DNA from: Cellulomonas sp. Leaf395 | GTDB lineage: Bacteria; Actinomycetota; Actinomycetes; Actinomycetales; Cellulomonadaceae | Length of the DNA stretch: 64,000 nt | Reading direction: 5' to 3' | NCBI RefSeq assembly: GCF_001424125.1 | Contig: NZ_LMQI01000004.1 | Location: forward strand, 310,001 to 374,000 | Shown: positions 50,748 through 59,255 of the stretch, piece after piece | Position numbering within the stretch: position 1 is the first letter of the stretch | How the letters are laid out: each line of letters begins with the position of its first letter | Made by a program: the position numbers and the translations under genes | The notes under the pieces: generated by a model | Told to the model about the DNA's origin: nothing | Database searches by the model: none | The model's input: only the letters and a program-made list of their open reading frames with translations

Positions 50748-50784
50748 GATCGATCCGGAGCGTCGGTGATCGATCCGGAGCGTC
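50748..50784. repeat. Two direct repeats of GATCGATCCGGAGCGTC
   Basis: The 17-bp unit occurs at 50748-50764 and 50768-50784, giving a period of 20 bases, close to two helical turns. It lies about 130 bases upstream of the leftward DHFR-like gene and could be a regulator-binding pair or a simple tandem duplication. Confidence 0.6.
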
Positions 50785-50855
50785 TCGAGCGCGCCCCTTC
50801 CAGCATGCCCCTGCCCGGGTCTTGACTCCACTGCACTGTGCCTTCCAAGCGAGAA

Positions 50856-50955
50856 TGTAGGAACTCAGCAGACTTGTCCCGATCCCATCCTTCTGACCTG
50901 TGACGGGACAACTCCTGAGCCGCTGTCCGTCTCACAGAGTTGTCCAAGTCCTCAG
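50856..50955 (+). repeat. 101-bp element, copy F
   Basis: The left end is TGTAGGAACTCAG, then GACTTGTCCCGATCCC, CTTCTGACCTGTG, GGGACAACTC, CCGTCTCAC, GAGTTGTCC and the right end AAGTCCTCAG. Here the middle GGGACAA can pair equally with the left TTGTCCC or the right GAGTTGTCC. It fills part of the 430-bp gap before the SUFU gene; apart from the direct repeat at 50748 nothing else is recognised. Confidence 0.87.
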
Positions 50956-51051
50956 ATGTCGGCCTGCGCAGATCGATGGCCTGCGTAGAACCAACGCACT
51001 TCGTCGAGAGGCGAGCGAGGGCAGGCGCAGCCTCTGATTAGGCTGAGATTT

Positions 51052-51624
51052 GTGGCGACCCGGATTGAGGAGTACCTGACGCGTCTGGATCGCTTTAGCG
51101 GTGGGGCAGAGCCTCGCTTCTTCCCGGTGGATCCACCGCCGGAAGGCGCGCACAAGATCACGACGATCATCTACCAGGATCTGCCTGACCACGGTTTCCT
51201 CACCGCGCTGACCTACGGACTGTCCCTCGCCGACCACCCAGAGTGGACGCTGGGCCGCCCTGAGCTCTGCATCAGCGTCAGGTCGAGCGACGAGCGTTGG
51301 GGTCACGCGATCGGGTACCTAGCGAGCACGCTGATCCATGCGTGCCCCTTCGGATACGGCGACACCATCAACTTCGGCGAGCCCATCGCGACCGACACGA
51401 CCATGACGGCGTTCGTCGTGTTCGCCCCCGCAGTCCTGGACCGGGCCGACTACATGAGGGTTCTGGACGCCCCACCCGGCGCCGACCCCGCCGACGTCGT
51501 CAACATCGCGGGCATGTACCCGATCTACGACAGCGAGCGGCACTTCATCCACGCCGAGGGCCTGGAGCGGTTCTGGCAGCTCGGCTGGGACCCGTACGAC
51601 CCCTCCCGCCCAGCCGTCGTCTAA
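51052..51624 (+). CDS. Suppressor-of-fused (SUFU) domain protein
   Basis: A 190-residue protein of the bacterial SUFU superfamily: FFPVDPPPEGAHKITTIIYQDLPDHGFLTALTYGLS, ELCISVRSSDERWGHAIGYLAS, NFGEPIATDTTMTAFVVFAP and NIAGMYPIYDSERHFIHAEG. Bacterial members are predicted immunity proteins of contact-dependent toxin systems. No toxin is adjacent, so this is an orphan. The start is GTG. The stop codon overlaps AAGTCCTCAG, the right-end sequence of the 101-bp element (a tiny partial copy at 51622-51632). Confidence 0.82.
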   Translation: MATRIEEYLTRLDRFSGGAEPRFFPVDPPPEGAHKITTIIYQDLPDHGFLTALTYGLSLADHPEWTLGRPELCISVRSSDERWGHAIGYLASTLIHACPFGYGDTINFGEPIATDTTMTAFVVFAPAVLDRADYMRVLDAPPGADPADVVNIAGMYPIYDSERHFIHAEGLERFWQLGWDPYDPSRPAVV

Positions 51625-52099
51625 GTCCTCAGGGCCGATCAGCCGTCGCCGCAAGTCGCATGCTCGGTCCGGTCATACGGCGATCCGTGGGCTCCCCTCC
51701 GCAAGCCGGGCGCGCCCGCGCTCTCACGAGTTCAAGCGTGGGGCGAGAGGGCGGCCTCGAGCTCGTGCCCCTCGGCAGTCGCGTACGTGGCCCGAGCCAC
51801 GCTCATCTCCACGCATCGAGCGCCCTCCGGGGACAACTCGGTGAGAGCGGGGCACGCCGTGGGCAACTTCGTGTGATTGGGACAACTCAGATGAGATCCC
51901 ACAGAGAACAACGCCGACCACGCCTCGGCGTCCAGCTGGGAATGCATCGGGTCGTATCAAAGTTGAGCGGAACAGACTCAAGTCCGACCGTCCCGAGTTT
52001 GCGCGCAGTCCGATCCCGTCGCAGACTTGAGCCAGCCGGACTCAAGAGCGGTCCGTACGGACCACCTGAACCCAGTACGACACGAAAGAAGGCACGCAC
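51625..52099. other. 475-bp region without a confident gene; dnaK promoter region at its right end
   Basis: A leftward frame at 51732-51947 (71 codons) has composition unlike its neighbours and no recognised match; I do not call it. Fragments such as GGGGACAACTCGGTGAGA near 51830 recall the middle of the 101-bp element but do not align as a copy. The last 140 bases hold the HAIR operators and leader of dnaK. Confidence 0.5.
51962..52046. promoter_or_regulatory. Two HAIR operators (HspR binding sites) before dnaK
   Basis: HAIR has the form CTTGAGT-N7-ACTCAAG. Site 1 at 51962-51982 is GTTGAGC, seven bases, ACTCAAG. Site 2 at 52026-52046 is CTTGAGC, seven bases, ACTCAAG. HspR, encoded as the last gene of this operon, binds such sites with DnaK as co-repressor in actinobacteria. 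Confidence 0.9.
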
Positions 52100-53962
52100 A
52101 TGGCACGAGCAGTCGGCATCGACCTCGGTACCACGAACTCGGTTGTCTCGGTCCTCGAGGGCGGCGAGCCCACGGTCATCGCCAACGCCGAGGGGTCCCG
52201 CACGACGCCGTCGGTCGTGGCGTTCTCCAAGACGGGTGAGGTGCTGGTCGGCGAGATCGCCAAGCGCCAGGCCGTCACCAACGTCGACCGCACCATCACG
52301 TCGGTCAAGCGACACATGGGCACGGACTGGTCGCAGGCGATCGACGACAAGAAGTACACCGCGCAGGAGATCAGCGCGCGGGTGCTCTCCAAGCTCAAGC
52401 GCGACGCGGAGGCCTACCTGGGCGAGCCCGTCACCGAGGCTGTCATCACGGTCCCGGCGTACTTCAACGACGCCGAGCGCCAGGCCACCAAGGACGCGGG
52501 CGCGATCGCCGGCCTCAACGTCCTGCGCATCATCAACGAGCCCACCGCCGCCGCCCTCGCCTACGGCCTGGAGCGCGGCAAGGAGGACGAGCTCATCCTC
52601 GTCTTCGACCTCGGTGGCGGCACGTTCGACGTGTCCCTCCTCGAGGTGGGCAAGGACGACGACGGCTTCTCGACGATCGAGGTCCGGGCGACGTCCGGTG
52701 ACAACCGGCTCGGCGGCGACGACTGGGACAACAGGATCGTCGACTTCCTGGTCTCCGAGGTGAAGAACTCCACGGGCGTCGACCTGGCCAAGGACAAGAT
52801 CGCCGTGCAGCGCCTGCGCGAGGCCGCGGAGCAGGCCAAGAAGGAGCTCTCGTCCGCGACGAGCACCAACATCTCGCTCCAGTACCTGTCGATGAGCGAG
52901 AACGGCCCGGTCCACCTGGACACCAAGCTGACGCGCGCGCAGTTCCAGCAGATGACGCAGGACCTGCTCGACCGCACCAAGGCGCCGTTCCAGTCGGTCA
53001 TCCGCGACGCGGGCATCAAGCTCTCGGAGATCGACCACGTCGTGCTCGTCGGCGGCTCGACCCGTATGCCCGCGGTCACCGAGGTCGTCAAGGAGCTCAC
53101 GGGCGGCAAGGAGCCCAACAAGGGCGTCAACCCCGACGAGGTCGTCGCCGTCGGTGCCGCGCTCCAGGCCGGCGTCATGAAGGGCGACCGCAAGGACGTC
53201 CTGCTCATCGACGTCACCCCGCTGAGCCTCGGCATCGAGACCAAGGGTGGCGTGATGACCAAGCTCATCGAGCGCAACACGGCCATCCCCACCAAGCGGT
53301 CGGAGATCTTCTCCACGGCCGAGGACAACCAACCGTCCGTGCTGATCCAGGTGTTCCAGGGCGAGCGTGAGTTCGCGCGGGACAACAAGCCGCTCGGCAC
53401 GTTCGAGCTCACCGGCATCGCGCCGGCGCCGCGTGGTGTGCCGCAGATCGAGGTCACGTTCGACATCGACGCCAACGGCATCGTGCACGTGTCCGCGAAG
53501 GACCGCGGCACCAACAAGGAGCAGTCGATGACGATCACCGGCGGCTCGGCCCTCCCCAAGGAGGACATCGAGCGCATGGTGCGCGAGGCCGAGGAGCACG
53601 CCGCCGAGGACAAGGCGCGTCGCGAGGAGGCCGAGACCCGCAACACGGCCGAGCAGCTGGCCTACTCGACCGACAAGCTGCTGGTCGACAACGCGGACAA
53701 GCTCCCCGAGGACGTCAAGACCGAGGTCCAGACGGCCGTCACCGAGCTGAAGACAGCGCTCGCGGGCACCGACCTCGACGAGGTCAAGGCCAAGCACTCG
53801 GCCCTGCTCGCGGTCAGCCAGAAGATCGGCGAGGCGATCTACTCGGCGGACAACATGGCGCAGAACGCGCCGGCCGACGAGCAGCCCGCGGCGGACACCA
53901 CGTCCGACGAGGACGTCGTGGACGCCGAGATCGTCGACGACGAGGAGGAGGCGGCCAAGTGA
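52100..53962 (+). CDS. dnaK: Molecular chaperone DnaK (Hsp70)
   Basis: A 620-residue Hsp70. The ATPase domain begins [19 protein letters not shown] and has [37 protein letters not shown] and [12 protein letters not shown]. The substrate-binding domain starts near residue 365 ([23 protein letters not shown]). The helical lid runs to an acidic tail ending DDEEEAAK. It refolds cytosolic proteins with GrpE and DnaJ. It leads the dnaK-grpE-dnaJ-hspR operon and is repressed, by family knowledge, by HspR at the two upstream HAIR sites. GAAAGAAGG precedes the ATG. Confidence 0.98.
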   Translation: MARAVGIDLGTTNSVVSVLEGGEPTVIANAEGSRTTPSVVAFSKTGEVLVGEIAKRQAVTNVDRTITSVKRHMGTDWSQAIDDKKYTAQEISARVLSKLKRDAEAYLGEPVTEAVITVPAYFNDAERQATKDAGAIAGLNVLRIINEPTAAALAYGLERGKEDELILVFDLGGGTFDVSLLEVGKDDDGFSTIEVRATSGDNRLGGDDWDNRIVDFLVSEVKNSTGVDLAKDKIAVQRLREAAEQAKKELSSATSTNISLQYLSMSENGPVHLDTKLTRAQFQQMTQDLLDRTKAPFQSVIRDAGIKLSEIDHVVLVGGSTRMPAVTEVVKELTGGKEPNKGVNPDEVVAVGAALQAGVMKGDRKDVLLIDVTPLSLGIETKGGVMTKLIERNTAIPTKRSEIFSTAEDNQPSVLIQVFQGEREFARDNKPLGTFELTGIAPAPRGVPQIEVTFDIDANGIVHVSAKDRGTNKEQSMTITGGSALPKEDIERMVREAEEHAAEDKARREEAETRNTAEQLAYSTDKLLVDNADKLPEDVKTEVQTAVTELKTALAGTDLDEVKAKHSALLAVSQKIGEAIYSADNMAQNAPADEQPAADTTSDEDVVDAEIVDDEEEAAK

Positions 53963-54537
53963 CCACCGAGCCCGGCGACCAGGACCTCCCGGACCGACAG
54001 GAGGACGAGCTGACCCCCGAGGAGCAGATCCTTGCCGACGCGGAGTCGATCGCGGCGTCCGCCGAGGAGGAGGTCGTGCTCGAGGGTCTCGTCGCGGTCG
54101 AGAAGCTGGCGGCCGAGCGGCTCGAGGAGCTGCAGCGGTCGCAGGCGGCCTACTACAACCTGGAGCAGCAGTACTCGGGGTTCGTGAAGCGGTCGAAGGC
54201 TGACGCCCTCGCCGCCCACGAGCGCGGTGTGCACACCATCGTCGAGGCGCTCATCCCGGTGCTGGACGACATCGAGCTGGCCCGCCAGCACGGTGACCTC
54301 ACCGGGCCGTTCGTCTCGATCGCGGAGAAGCTCGAGGGCACCCTCGGCCGGTTCGGCGTGGTGCGCTACGGCGAGGTCGGGGAGACGTTCGACCCCGCGG
54401 TGCACGAGGCGCTCATGCACTCGCACTCCGCGGACGTCACCGAGTCGACCGTGCAGATGGTGCTCCAGCCGGGGTACCGCACGCCCGACCGGGTCATCCG
54501 GGCGGCGCGCGTCGCCGTGGTCGACCCCGAGGCGTAG
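53959..54537 (+). CDS. grpE: Nucleotide exchange factor GrpE
   Basis: A 192-residue exchange factor for DnaK. It has an acidic N-terminus, a long helix ([30 protein letters not shown]), [17 protein letters not shown], and the beta-domain signature [17 protein letters not shown] with [20 protein letters not shown]. The GTG overlaps the dnaK stop as GTGA, ensuring coupled translation. The protein is somewhat divergent in the coiled-coil compared with classical GrpE but complete. Confidence 0.95.
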   Translation: MTTEPGDQDLPDRQEDELTPEEQILADAESIAASAEEEVVLEGLVAVEKLAAERLEELQRSQAAYYNLEQQYSGFVKRSKADALAAHERGVHTIVEALIPVLDDIELARQHGDLTGPFVSIAEKLEGTLGRFGVVRYGEVGETFDPAVHEALMHSHSADVTESTVQMVLQPGYRTPDRVIRAARVAVVDPEA

Positions 54538-54550
54538 AAACCGCAGTAGC

Positions 54551-54586
54551 GTCCGAGGCCCCACGGGTCACCGTGGGACCTCGGAC
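54551..54586 (+). terminator. Hairpin between grpE and dnaJ
   Basis: GTCCGAGG at 54551-54558 and CCTCGGAC at 54579-54586 enclose a second stem CCACGG/CCGTGG with one mismatch between; the loop is GTCA. It starts 13 bases after the grpE stop. It could attenuate dnaJ-hspR expression or be an mRNA processing site. Confidence 0.6.
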
Positions 54587-54613
54587 GCACTCGACGATGA
54601 AGGAAGGAGCGGC

Positions 54614-55573
54614 GTGACCGGTCAGGACTGGCTCGAGAAGGACTTCTACTCGGTCCTCGGCGTCCCCAAGGATGCCGACGCCGCCACCATCAAGAAGGCG
54701 TACCGCAAGCTCGCGCGCCAGGAGCACCCGGACCACAACCCGGGGGACGCCAAGGCGGAGGCGCGGTTCAAGGACGTCGGCGAGGCCTACGCAGTCCTGT
54801 CCGACCCCGAGCAGCGCGGCCAGTACGACCAGCTGCGCGCGATGGCGGGCGGCCCGCGCTTCACGTCGGGCGGTCGCGGTGGCGCCGGGTTCGAGGACGT
54901 CTTCGGCGGCATGTTCGGCGGGCAGCAGGGCGGTCGCGTCCGGTACACCAATGCCCCCGGCGGCGCGGCCGGCTTCGAGGACCTGCTCGGCGGGCTGTTC
55001 GGCAACGCCGGAGCCGGTGGGTTCGGCCCGCAGCAGGGCGCCGACCTGGCCACCAGCGCGACGCTGCCCTTCCGGCAGGCCGTCGAGGGGTCGACGGTCT
55101 CGCTCAACGTCGAGGGCCGCACGGTCAACGCACGCATCCCCGCGGGGGTCCGCGACGGTCAGAAGATCCGCCTGCGCGGCAAGGGCCGCCCGGGTGCCGG
55201 CGGCGGACCTGCGGGCGACCTCGTCATCACCGTCCGTGTCACCCCGCACCCCGTCTTCTCGCTCGACGGTGACAACCTGCGGATCACCGTCCCGGTCGCC
55301 TTCGACGAGGCGGCGCTGGGCGCCACGATCGAGGTGCCGACGCTCGACGGTTCGACCGTCCGCGTCCGCGTGCCCGAGGGCACCCCGTCCGGTCGGGCGC
55401 TGCGGGTCAAGGGCAAGGGTGTCCCCGGCAGCAAGGGTGACCTGCTGATCACCGTGCAGGTCGTCGTCCCGCAGCGGCTCAGCGCCGCCGCGCGGGAGGC
55501 CGTCCAGGCGTTCGGCATCGCGACGTCCGGTGAGGACGTGCGCGCAGACCTGCTCGACGCGGCGAAGAAGTAG
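54614..55573 (+). CDS. dnaJ: DnaJ-family co-chaperone without the zinc-finger domain
   Basis: A 319-residue J-protein. The J domain (residues about 8-75) has the HPD motif in QEHPDHNPGD. A Gly/Phe-rich region follows (FGGMFGGQQGGRV, LLGGLFGNAGAGGFG), then the two beta-barrel C-terminal domains (NARIPAGVRDGQKIRLRGKG, PHPVFSLDGDNLRITVPV). The four CxxCxGxG zinc repeats of classical DnaJ are absent, so it is CbpA-like in layout. It stimulates DnaK ATPase. AAGGAG precedes the GTG start. Confidence 0.93.
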   Translation: MTGQDWLEKDFYSVLGVPKDADAATIKKAYRKLARQEHPDHNPGDAKAEARFKDVGEAYAVLSDPEQRGQYDQLRAMAGGPRFTSGGRGGAGFEDVFGGMFGGQQGGRVRYTNAPGGAAGFEDLLGGLFGNAGAGGFGPQQGADLATSATLPFRQAVEGSTVSLNVEGRTVNARIPAGVRDGQKIRLRGKGRPGAGGGPAGDLVITVRVTPHPVFSLDGDNLRITVPVAFDEAALGATIEVPTLDGSTVRVRVPEGTPSGRALRVKGKGVPGSKGDLLITVQVVVPQRLSAAAREAVQAFGIATSGEDVRADLLDAAKK

Positions 55574-55575
55574 TC

Positions 55576-55998
55576 ATGCCCGCCGAGGACGCCAAGGTCT
55601 ACGTCATCTCGGTCGCCGCCGAGCTGGCCGGCATGCACCCGCAGACCCTGCGCCAGTACGACCGGCTCGGCCTCGTCACCCCCAGTCGCGCGAGCGGCCG
55701 GGGCCGGCGCTACTCGTTGCGGGACATCGCGACCCTGCGCGAGGTGCAGCGGCTGTCCCAGGACGAGGGCGTCAACCTGGCCGGCATCAAGCGGATCCTC
55801 GAGCTCGAGGCGGAGCTCGAGCAGCTGAAGCGGCAGGTCGAGTACCTGCGCGCGTTCGTCGACCCCGGCCGCCGCGTGTTCACGGCCGACCCCCGCGGCG
55901 ACGTCGTCGCGGTCAACCGCACGGCAGGCCGCAGCCGCCGCCCGACGACGAGCACGGAACGTGCCGCAGTCGTCCTCTGGCGCCCGAGCAACCGCTGA
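55576..55998 (+). CDS. hspR: MerR-family heat-shock repressor HspR
   Basis: A 140-residue MerR-type regulator. It has YVISVAAELAGMHPQTLRQYDRLGLVTPSRASGRGRRYS as the winged helix and LELEAELEQLKRQVEYLRAFV as the dimerisation coil. HspR binds HAIR sites with DnaK and represses the dnaK operon until unfolded proteins titrate DnaK. It starts two bases after the dnaJ stop. Two matching HAIR sites precede dnaK, closing the regulatory loop. Confidence 0.95.
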   Translation: MPAEDAKVYVISVAAELAGMHPQTLRQYDRLGLVTPSRASGRGRRYSLRDIATLREVQRLSQDEGVNLAGIKRILELEAELEQLKRQVEYLRAFVDPGRRVFTADPRGDVVAVNRTAGRSRRPTTSTERAAVVLWRPSNR

Positions 55999-56028
55999 CC
56001 CCTTCCGAGGGAGTGCTGCCTAGACTCC

Positions 56029-57201
56029 GTGACCGTGACGATCGATCTCGACCGCGCCCGCCGTGACACGCCCGGCATCGACCATGTCGCTCACCTCAAC
56101 AACGCCGGCGGCGCCCTGCGCCCTAGCGTCGTGACGGACACCGTCGTGGCGCACCTGCGCCGCGAGGCCGAGATCGGCCCGTACGAGGCGGAGGCCGAGT
56201 CGGAAGCTCGGGTCGCCGGCGTGTACGACTCGGTCGCACGGCTGATCGGCGCGCAGCCGGACGAGATCGCGCTGGTGCAGAGCGCCACCGCCGCCTGGAA
56301 CGTGGCGTTCTCGTCGATCCCCCTGAAGGCCGGCCAGCGCATCCTCACCGCGCGCACCGAGTACATCAGCAACGCGATCGCCCTCCTCCAGGCGTGCGAG
56401 CGCTCGGGCGCGACCCTCGAGATCATCGAGGACGACGAGCACGGCCAGGTCGACCTCGACCATCTGGAGCGTCGGCTCGACACCGACGTCGCCCTCGTCG
56501 CGCTGACGCACGTCCCGACCGGCGGGGGGGTGGTCAACCCCGCGGCGGAGGTCGGTGCGCTCACTCGAGCGGCGGGCGTACCGTTCCTTCTCGACGCGTG
56601 CCAGTCGGTCGGCCAGCTCGACGTCGATGTCGACACGCTCGGCTGCGACCTCCTGGCCGCCACGGGCCGCAAGTTCCTGCGCGGCCCCCGCGGCACCGGG
56701 TTCCTCTACGCGTCCCGCGGGATCACGGACAGCCTGGTCCCACCCGTCCTCGGTCTTGGCGCCGCCACCTGGACCTCGCCGACCACCTACGAGGTGGTCC
56801 CCGGCGCGTTGCGGTTCGAGACGTGGGAGCGGTCGATCGCGGACAACCTCGGGCTCGGCGTGGCCGTCGACTACGCGCTCTCCTACGGTCTGGCACAGAT
56901 CGAGGAGCGCGTCACCGGTCTCGCGGCCCGGCTGCGCGAGGACCTGTCGCAGACCCTCGGCGTCACGTTGCGGGACAAGGGCGTCCGCAGGGCGGGCATC
57001 GTCACGTTCACGGTCGACGGTCTGCGCGCCGACGAGGTCCGCGCCCGGGTCGCCGCGGCGGGCGTCAACGTCAGCGTCACGCGCGTGTCGTCGGCCCAGC
57101 TGGACTTCGGTGCCCGGGGACTGACGGAGGTTGTCCGGGCGTCCCCGCACTACTACACGTCCGACGAGGAGCTGGACCGCCTGCTGGCCGCGCTGCGCTA
57201 G
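56029..57201 (+). CDS. Class V aminotransferase (PLP-dependent)
   Basis: A 390-residue fold-type I PLP enzyme of the cysteine-desulfurase/isopenicillin-epimerase group. It opens DHVAHLNNAGGALRPSVV; HVPTGGGVVNPAAEVG and FLLDACQSVGQLDVDV provide the PLP-ring His/Asp region; GRKFLRGPRGTGFLY contains the Schiff-base Lys. No active-site Cys loop typical of NifS is evident near the C-terminus, so desulfurase activity is doubtful. Two GTG codons (56029, 56035) are possible starts. Its stop codon overlaps that of an AraC remnant. Confidence 0.87.
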   Translation: MTVTIDLDRARRDTPGIDHVAHLNNAGGALRPSVVTDTVVAHLRREAEIGPYEAEAESEARVAGVYDSVARLIGAQPDEIALVQSATAAWNVAFSSIPLKAGQRILTARTEYISNAIALLQACERSGATLEIIEDDEHGQVDLDHLERRLDTDVALVALTHVPTGGGVVNPAAEVGALTRAAGVPFLLDACQSVGQLDVDVDTLGCDLLAATGRKFLRGPRGTGFLYASRGITDSLVPPVLGLGAATWTSPTTYEVVPGALRFETWERSIADNLGLGVAVDYALSYGLAQIEERVTGLAARLREDLSQTLGVTLRDKGVRRAGIVTFTVDGLRADEVRARVAAAGVNVSVTRVSSAQLDFGARGLTEVVRASPHYYTSDEELDRLLAALR

Positions 57202-57271
57202 CCGAACGTCCGCCGGTAGTCCGACGGGCTGACCCCGACGATCCGGCGGAAGTGCACCCGGAGGTTGCGGT
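57198..57271 (-). pseudogene. C-terminal remnant of an AraC-family regulator
   Basis: The last 24 codons read NLRVHFRRIVGVSPSDYRR, then TFG and stop, which is the standard end of the second AraC HTH. The upstream sequence up to 57398 no longer encodes the rest. The remnant lies divergent from the ABC transporter genes, so it may once have regulated them. Confidence 0.65.
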
Positions 57272-57398
57272 CCCGTCTCCCGACGACGTCCGCACGATCG
57301 GTCGTCCTGACGCTCGAACCTGCGGACCTCCGGCCACCGACACGGTCGTGTCGGCGCCGTGTCGGTGGGCTGTCAGCGGAGCCCTCCACGATCGAGCC

Positions 57399-58382
57399 AT
57401 GACACAAGACCTGGTGATCGAGGCCGAGGGCCTCGTCAAGCACTTCGGCGAGACGAAGGCCCTCCAGGGCGTCGACCTCGCCGTCGCCCGCGGCACGGTC
57501 CTCGGCGTGCTCGGCCCCAACGGGGCCGGCAAGACGACGGCGGTCCGCATCCTGTCCACCCTGCTCGTCCCCGACGCGGGCCACGCCCGGATCGGCGGCT
57601 GCGACGTGGTCAAGGACGCCGAGCGCGTCCGCCAGTCGATCGGCCTCACGGGGCAGTACGCATCCGTCGACGAGGACCTCTCCGGCCGGCAGAACCTCGT
57701 GCTGTTCGGCACGCTGCTGGACCTCGGCCGCGCGGGCGCCCGGACCAGGGCCGCTGAGCTGCTGGAGTGGTTCGACCTGACTGCCGCCGCCGACCGCCCC
57801 GCCAAGACGTACTCGGGTGGCATGCGCCGCCGGCTCGACCTCGCGGCCAGCCTCGTCGGCCGCCCCGATGTCATCTTCCTCGACGAGCCCACGACGGGCC
57901 TGGACCCCGCCAAGCGTGAGGACATGTGGGACGTCGTCCGCTCGCTGGTCACCGACGGCTCGACCGTGCTGCTCACCACGCAGTACCTGGAGGAGGCGGA
58001 CGCGCTGGCCGACGAGATCACGGTCATCGACCACGGCCGCGTCATCGCGCACGACACCCCAGAGGGCCTCAAGCGCGTGGTCGGTGGCCAGACTCTCGAG
58101 GTCCGCCCGTCCGACCTGGCCCGCATGCACGACACGGCGACCATCCTCGGCCAGGTGACGTCGGGTGCGGCCGCCGAGGAGATCCGCAAGGGCGTCCTGG
58201 CGGTCCCCGTGCGCGACGACTCGGCGCTCACCGCCACGGTGTCCCGCCTGGCGAGTGCCGGCATCGGCGTCACCGAGCTGTCCCTGCACCTGCCCAGCCT
58301 GGACGAGGTGTTCTTCTCCCTCACGGGCCGCACGGCCTCCGAGGACGACAGGGCAGACACAACACAGAAGGAGGTGGCCTGA
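57399..58382 (+). CDS. DrrA-like ABC transporter ATP-binding protein
   Basis: A 327-residue ATPase of the daunorubicin-resistance (DrrA) family. Walker A is GVLGPNGAGKTTAV, the Q-loop region is IGLTGQYASVDEDLSGRQNL, the signature is KTYSGGMRRRLDLA, Walker B is VIFLDEPTTGLDP and the switch region is VLLTTQYLEEADALAD. The C-terminal 100 residues match the DrrA regulatory domain, ending in LPSLDEVFFSLTG. Its stop overlaps the permease ATG as ATGA. The pair probably exports a hydrophobic compound. Confidence 0.93.
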   Translation: MTQDLVIEAEGLVKHFGETKALQGVDLAVARGTVLGVLGPNGAGKTTAVRILSTLLVPDAGHARIGGCDVVKDAERVRQSIGLTGQYASVDEDLSGRQNLVLFGTLLDLGRAGARTRAAELLEWFDLTAAADRPAKTYSGGMRRRLDLAASLVGRPDVIFLDEPTTGLDPAKREDMWDVVRSLVTDGSTVLLTTQYLEEADALADEITVIDHGRVIAHDTPEGLKRVVGGQTLEVRPSDLARMHDTATILGQVTSGAAAEEIRKGVLAVPVRDDSALTATVSRLASAGIGVTELSLHLPSLDEVFFSLTGRTASEDDRADTTQKEVA

Positions 58383-59209
58383 TGACCACGCTCACGCAGC
58401 CCAGGTCTCCGCGCCTGACCCCTACACCGGCCGCCGCGGTGAATCGCCGGCCCTTCCCGCTCGTCCGGCACTCGCTGTCGCTGGCCAAGCGCAGCCTGAT
58501 CAAGACGTGGCGGACGCCCGAGGCGCTCATCGACGTGACGCTGCAGCCGGCGATCTTCCTCGTGATCTTCGTCTACATCTTCGGCGGCGCGGTGGCGGGT
58601 GACACCCACACCTACCTGCAGTTCCTTCTGCCGGGCATCCTCGCGCAGACCATCGCGACGGGCGCCATCGCGATCGGCGTCAACCTCAACACCGACCTGG
58701 AGAAGGGCATCTTCGACCGCTTCAAGTCCCTGCCCATCCCGCGGTCGTCGCCACTGATCGGCGCCGTGCTCGGCGACGTGGTCCGCTACGTCATCGTGAC
58801 GGTCATGACGCTCGGCATCGGCTACCTGATGGGCTTCCGGATCCTCACGGACCCGGTCAGTGCGCTCGCGGGCTGCCTGCTCGCCGTCGTGTTCGCCCTG
58901 TCGCTCTCCTGGGTCTCGGTGTTCGTCGGGATGAAGGTCCGGACGTCCGGTGCGGTGCAGGGGATCATGTTCCTGATCATCATGCCGCTGAGCTTCGCGT
59001 CCAACGTGTTCGTGCCGGCGGCCTCGCTGCCCAGCTGGATGCAGACGTTCGTGGCGTGGAACCCGCTGACCCACCTGGTCCAGGCGATGCGCGGGCTGTT
59101 CCTGGGCACGCCGATGGGCGAGAGCGTGTACTGGACGCTGGCCTGGTGCGTCGGGCTGGTCGCGGTGTTCCTGCCGCTGGCCATGCGGGCGTACCGCCGC
59201 AAGGTCTGA
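58382..59209 (+). CDS. DrrB-like ABC-2 type permease
   Basis: A 275-residue membrane protein with six hydrophobic segments (LQPAIFLVIFVYIFGGAV, FLLPGILAQTIATGAIAIG, YVIVTVMTLGIGYLMGF, LLAVVFALSLSWVSVFVGM, GIMFLIIMPLSFASNVFV, LAWCVGLVAVFLPLAM). KGIFDRFKSLPIPRSSPL is the conserved coupling loop. It works with the DrrA-like ATPase. A perfect hairpin at 59227-59255 ends the transcript. Confidence 0.92.
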   Translation: MTTLTQPRSPRLTPTPAAAVNRRPFPLVRHSLSLAKRSLIKTWRTPEALIDVTLQPAIFLVIFVYIFGGAVAGDTHTYLQFLLPGILAQTIATGAIAIGVNLNTDLEKGIFDRFKSLPIPRSSPLIGAVLGDVVRYVIVTVMTLGIGYLMGFRILTDPVSALAGCLLAVVFALSLSWVSVFVGMKVRTSGAVQGIMFLIIMPLSFASNVFVPAASLPSWMQTFVAWNPLTHLVQAMRGLFLGTPMGESVYWTLAWCVGLVAVFLPLAMRAYRRKV

Positions 59210-59226
59210 GCGTTCGACGGCATCCC

Positions 59227-59255
59227 GACGCCGGCTGGGATTCTCAGCCGGCGTC
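59227..59255. terminator. Hairpin GACGCCGGCTG / CAGCCGGCGTC
   Basis: A perfect 11-bp stem with a 7-base loop lies between the convergent permease and SARP-type genes, overlapping the stop codon of the latter. It likely serves both. Confidence 0.8.

Noticed and set aside
38457..51632. Calling the repeat array a classical integron
   Set aside because: The ends lack the GTTRRRY/RYYYAAC core sites, no integrase gene is visible, and several intervals hold multi-gene operons rather than single promoterless genes.
38457..51632. Calling the repeats a CRISPR array
   Set aside because: Copies are about 100 bp, hundreds to thousands of bases apart, with genes between them, and there are no cas genes.
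51732..51947. A 71-codon frame on the - strand before the dnaK promoter
   Set aside because: It has no ribosome site and no recognisable motif. Its residue composition is unlike the neighbouring genes, so I could not support it.
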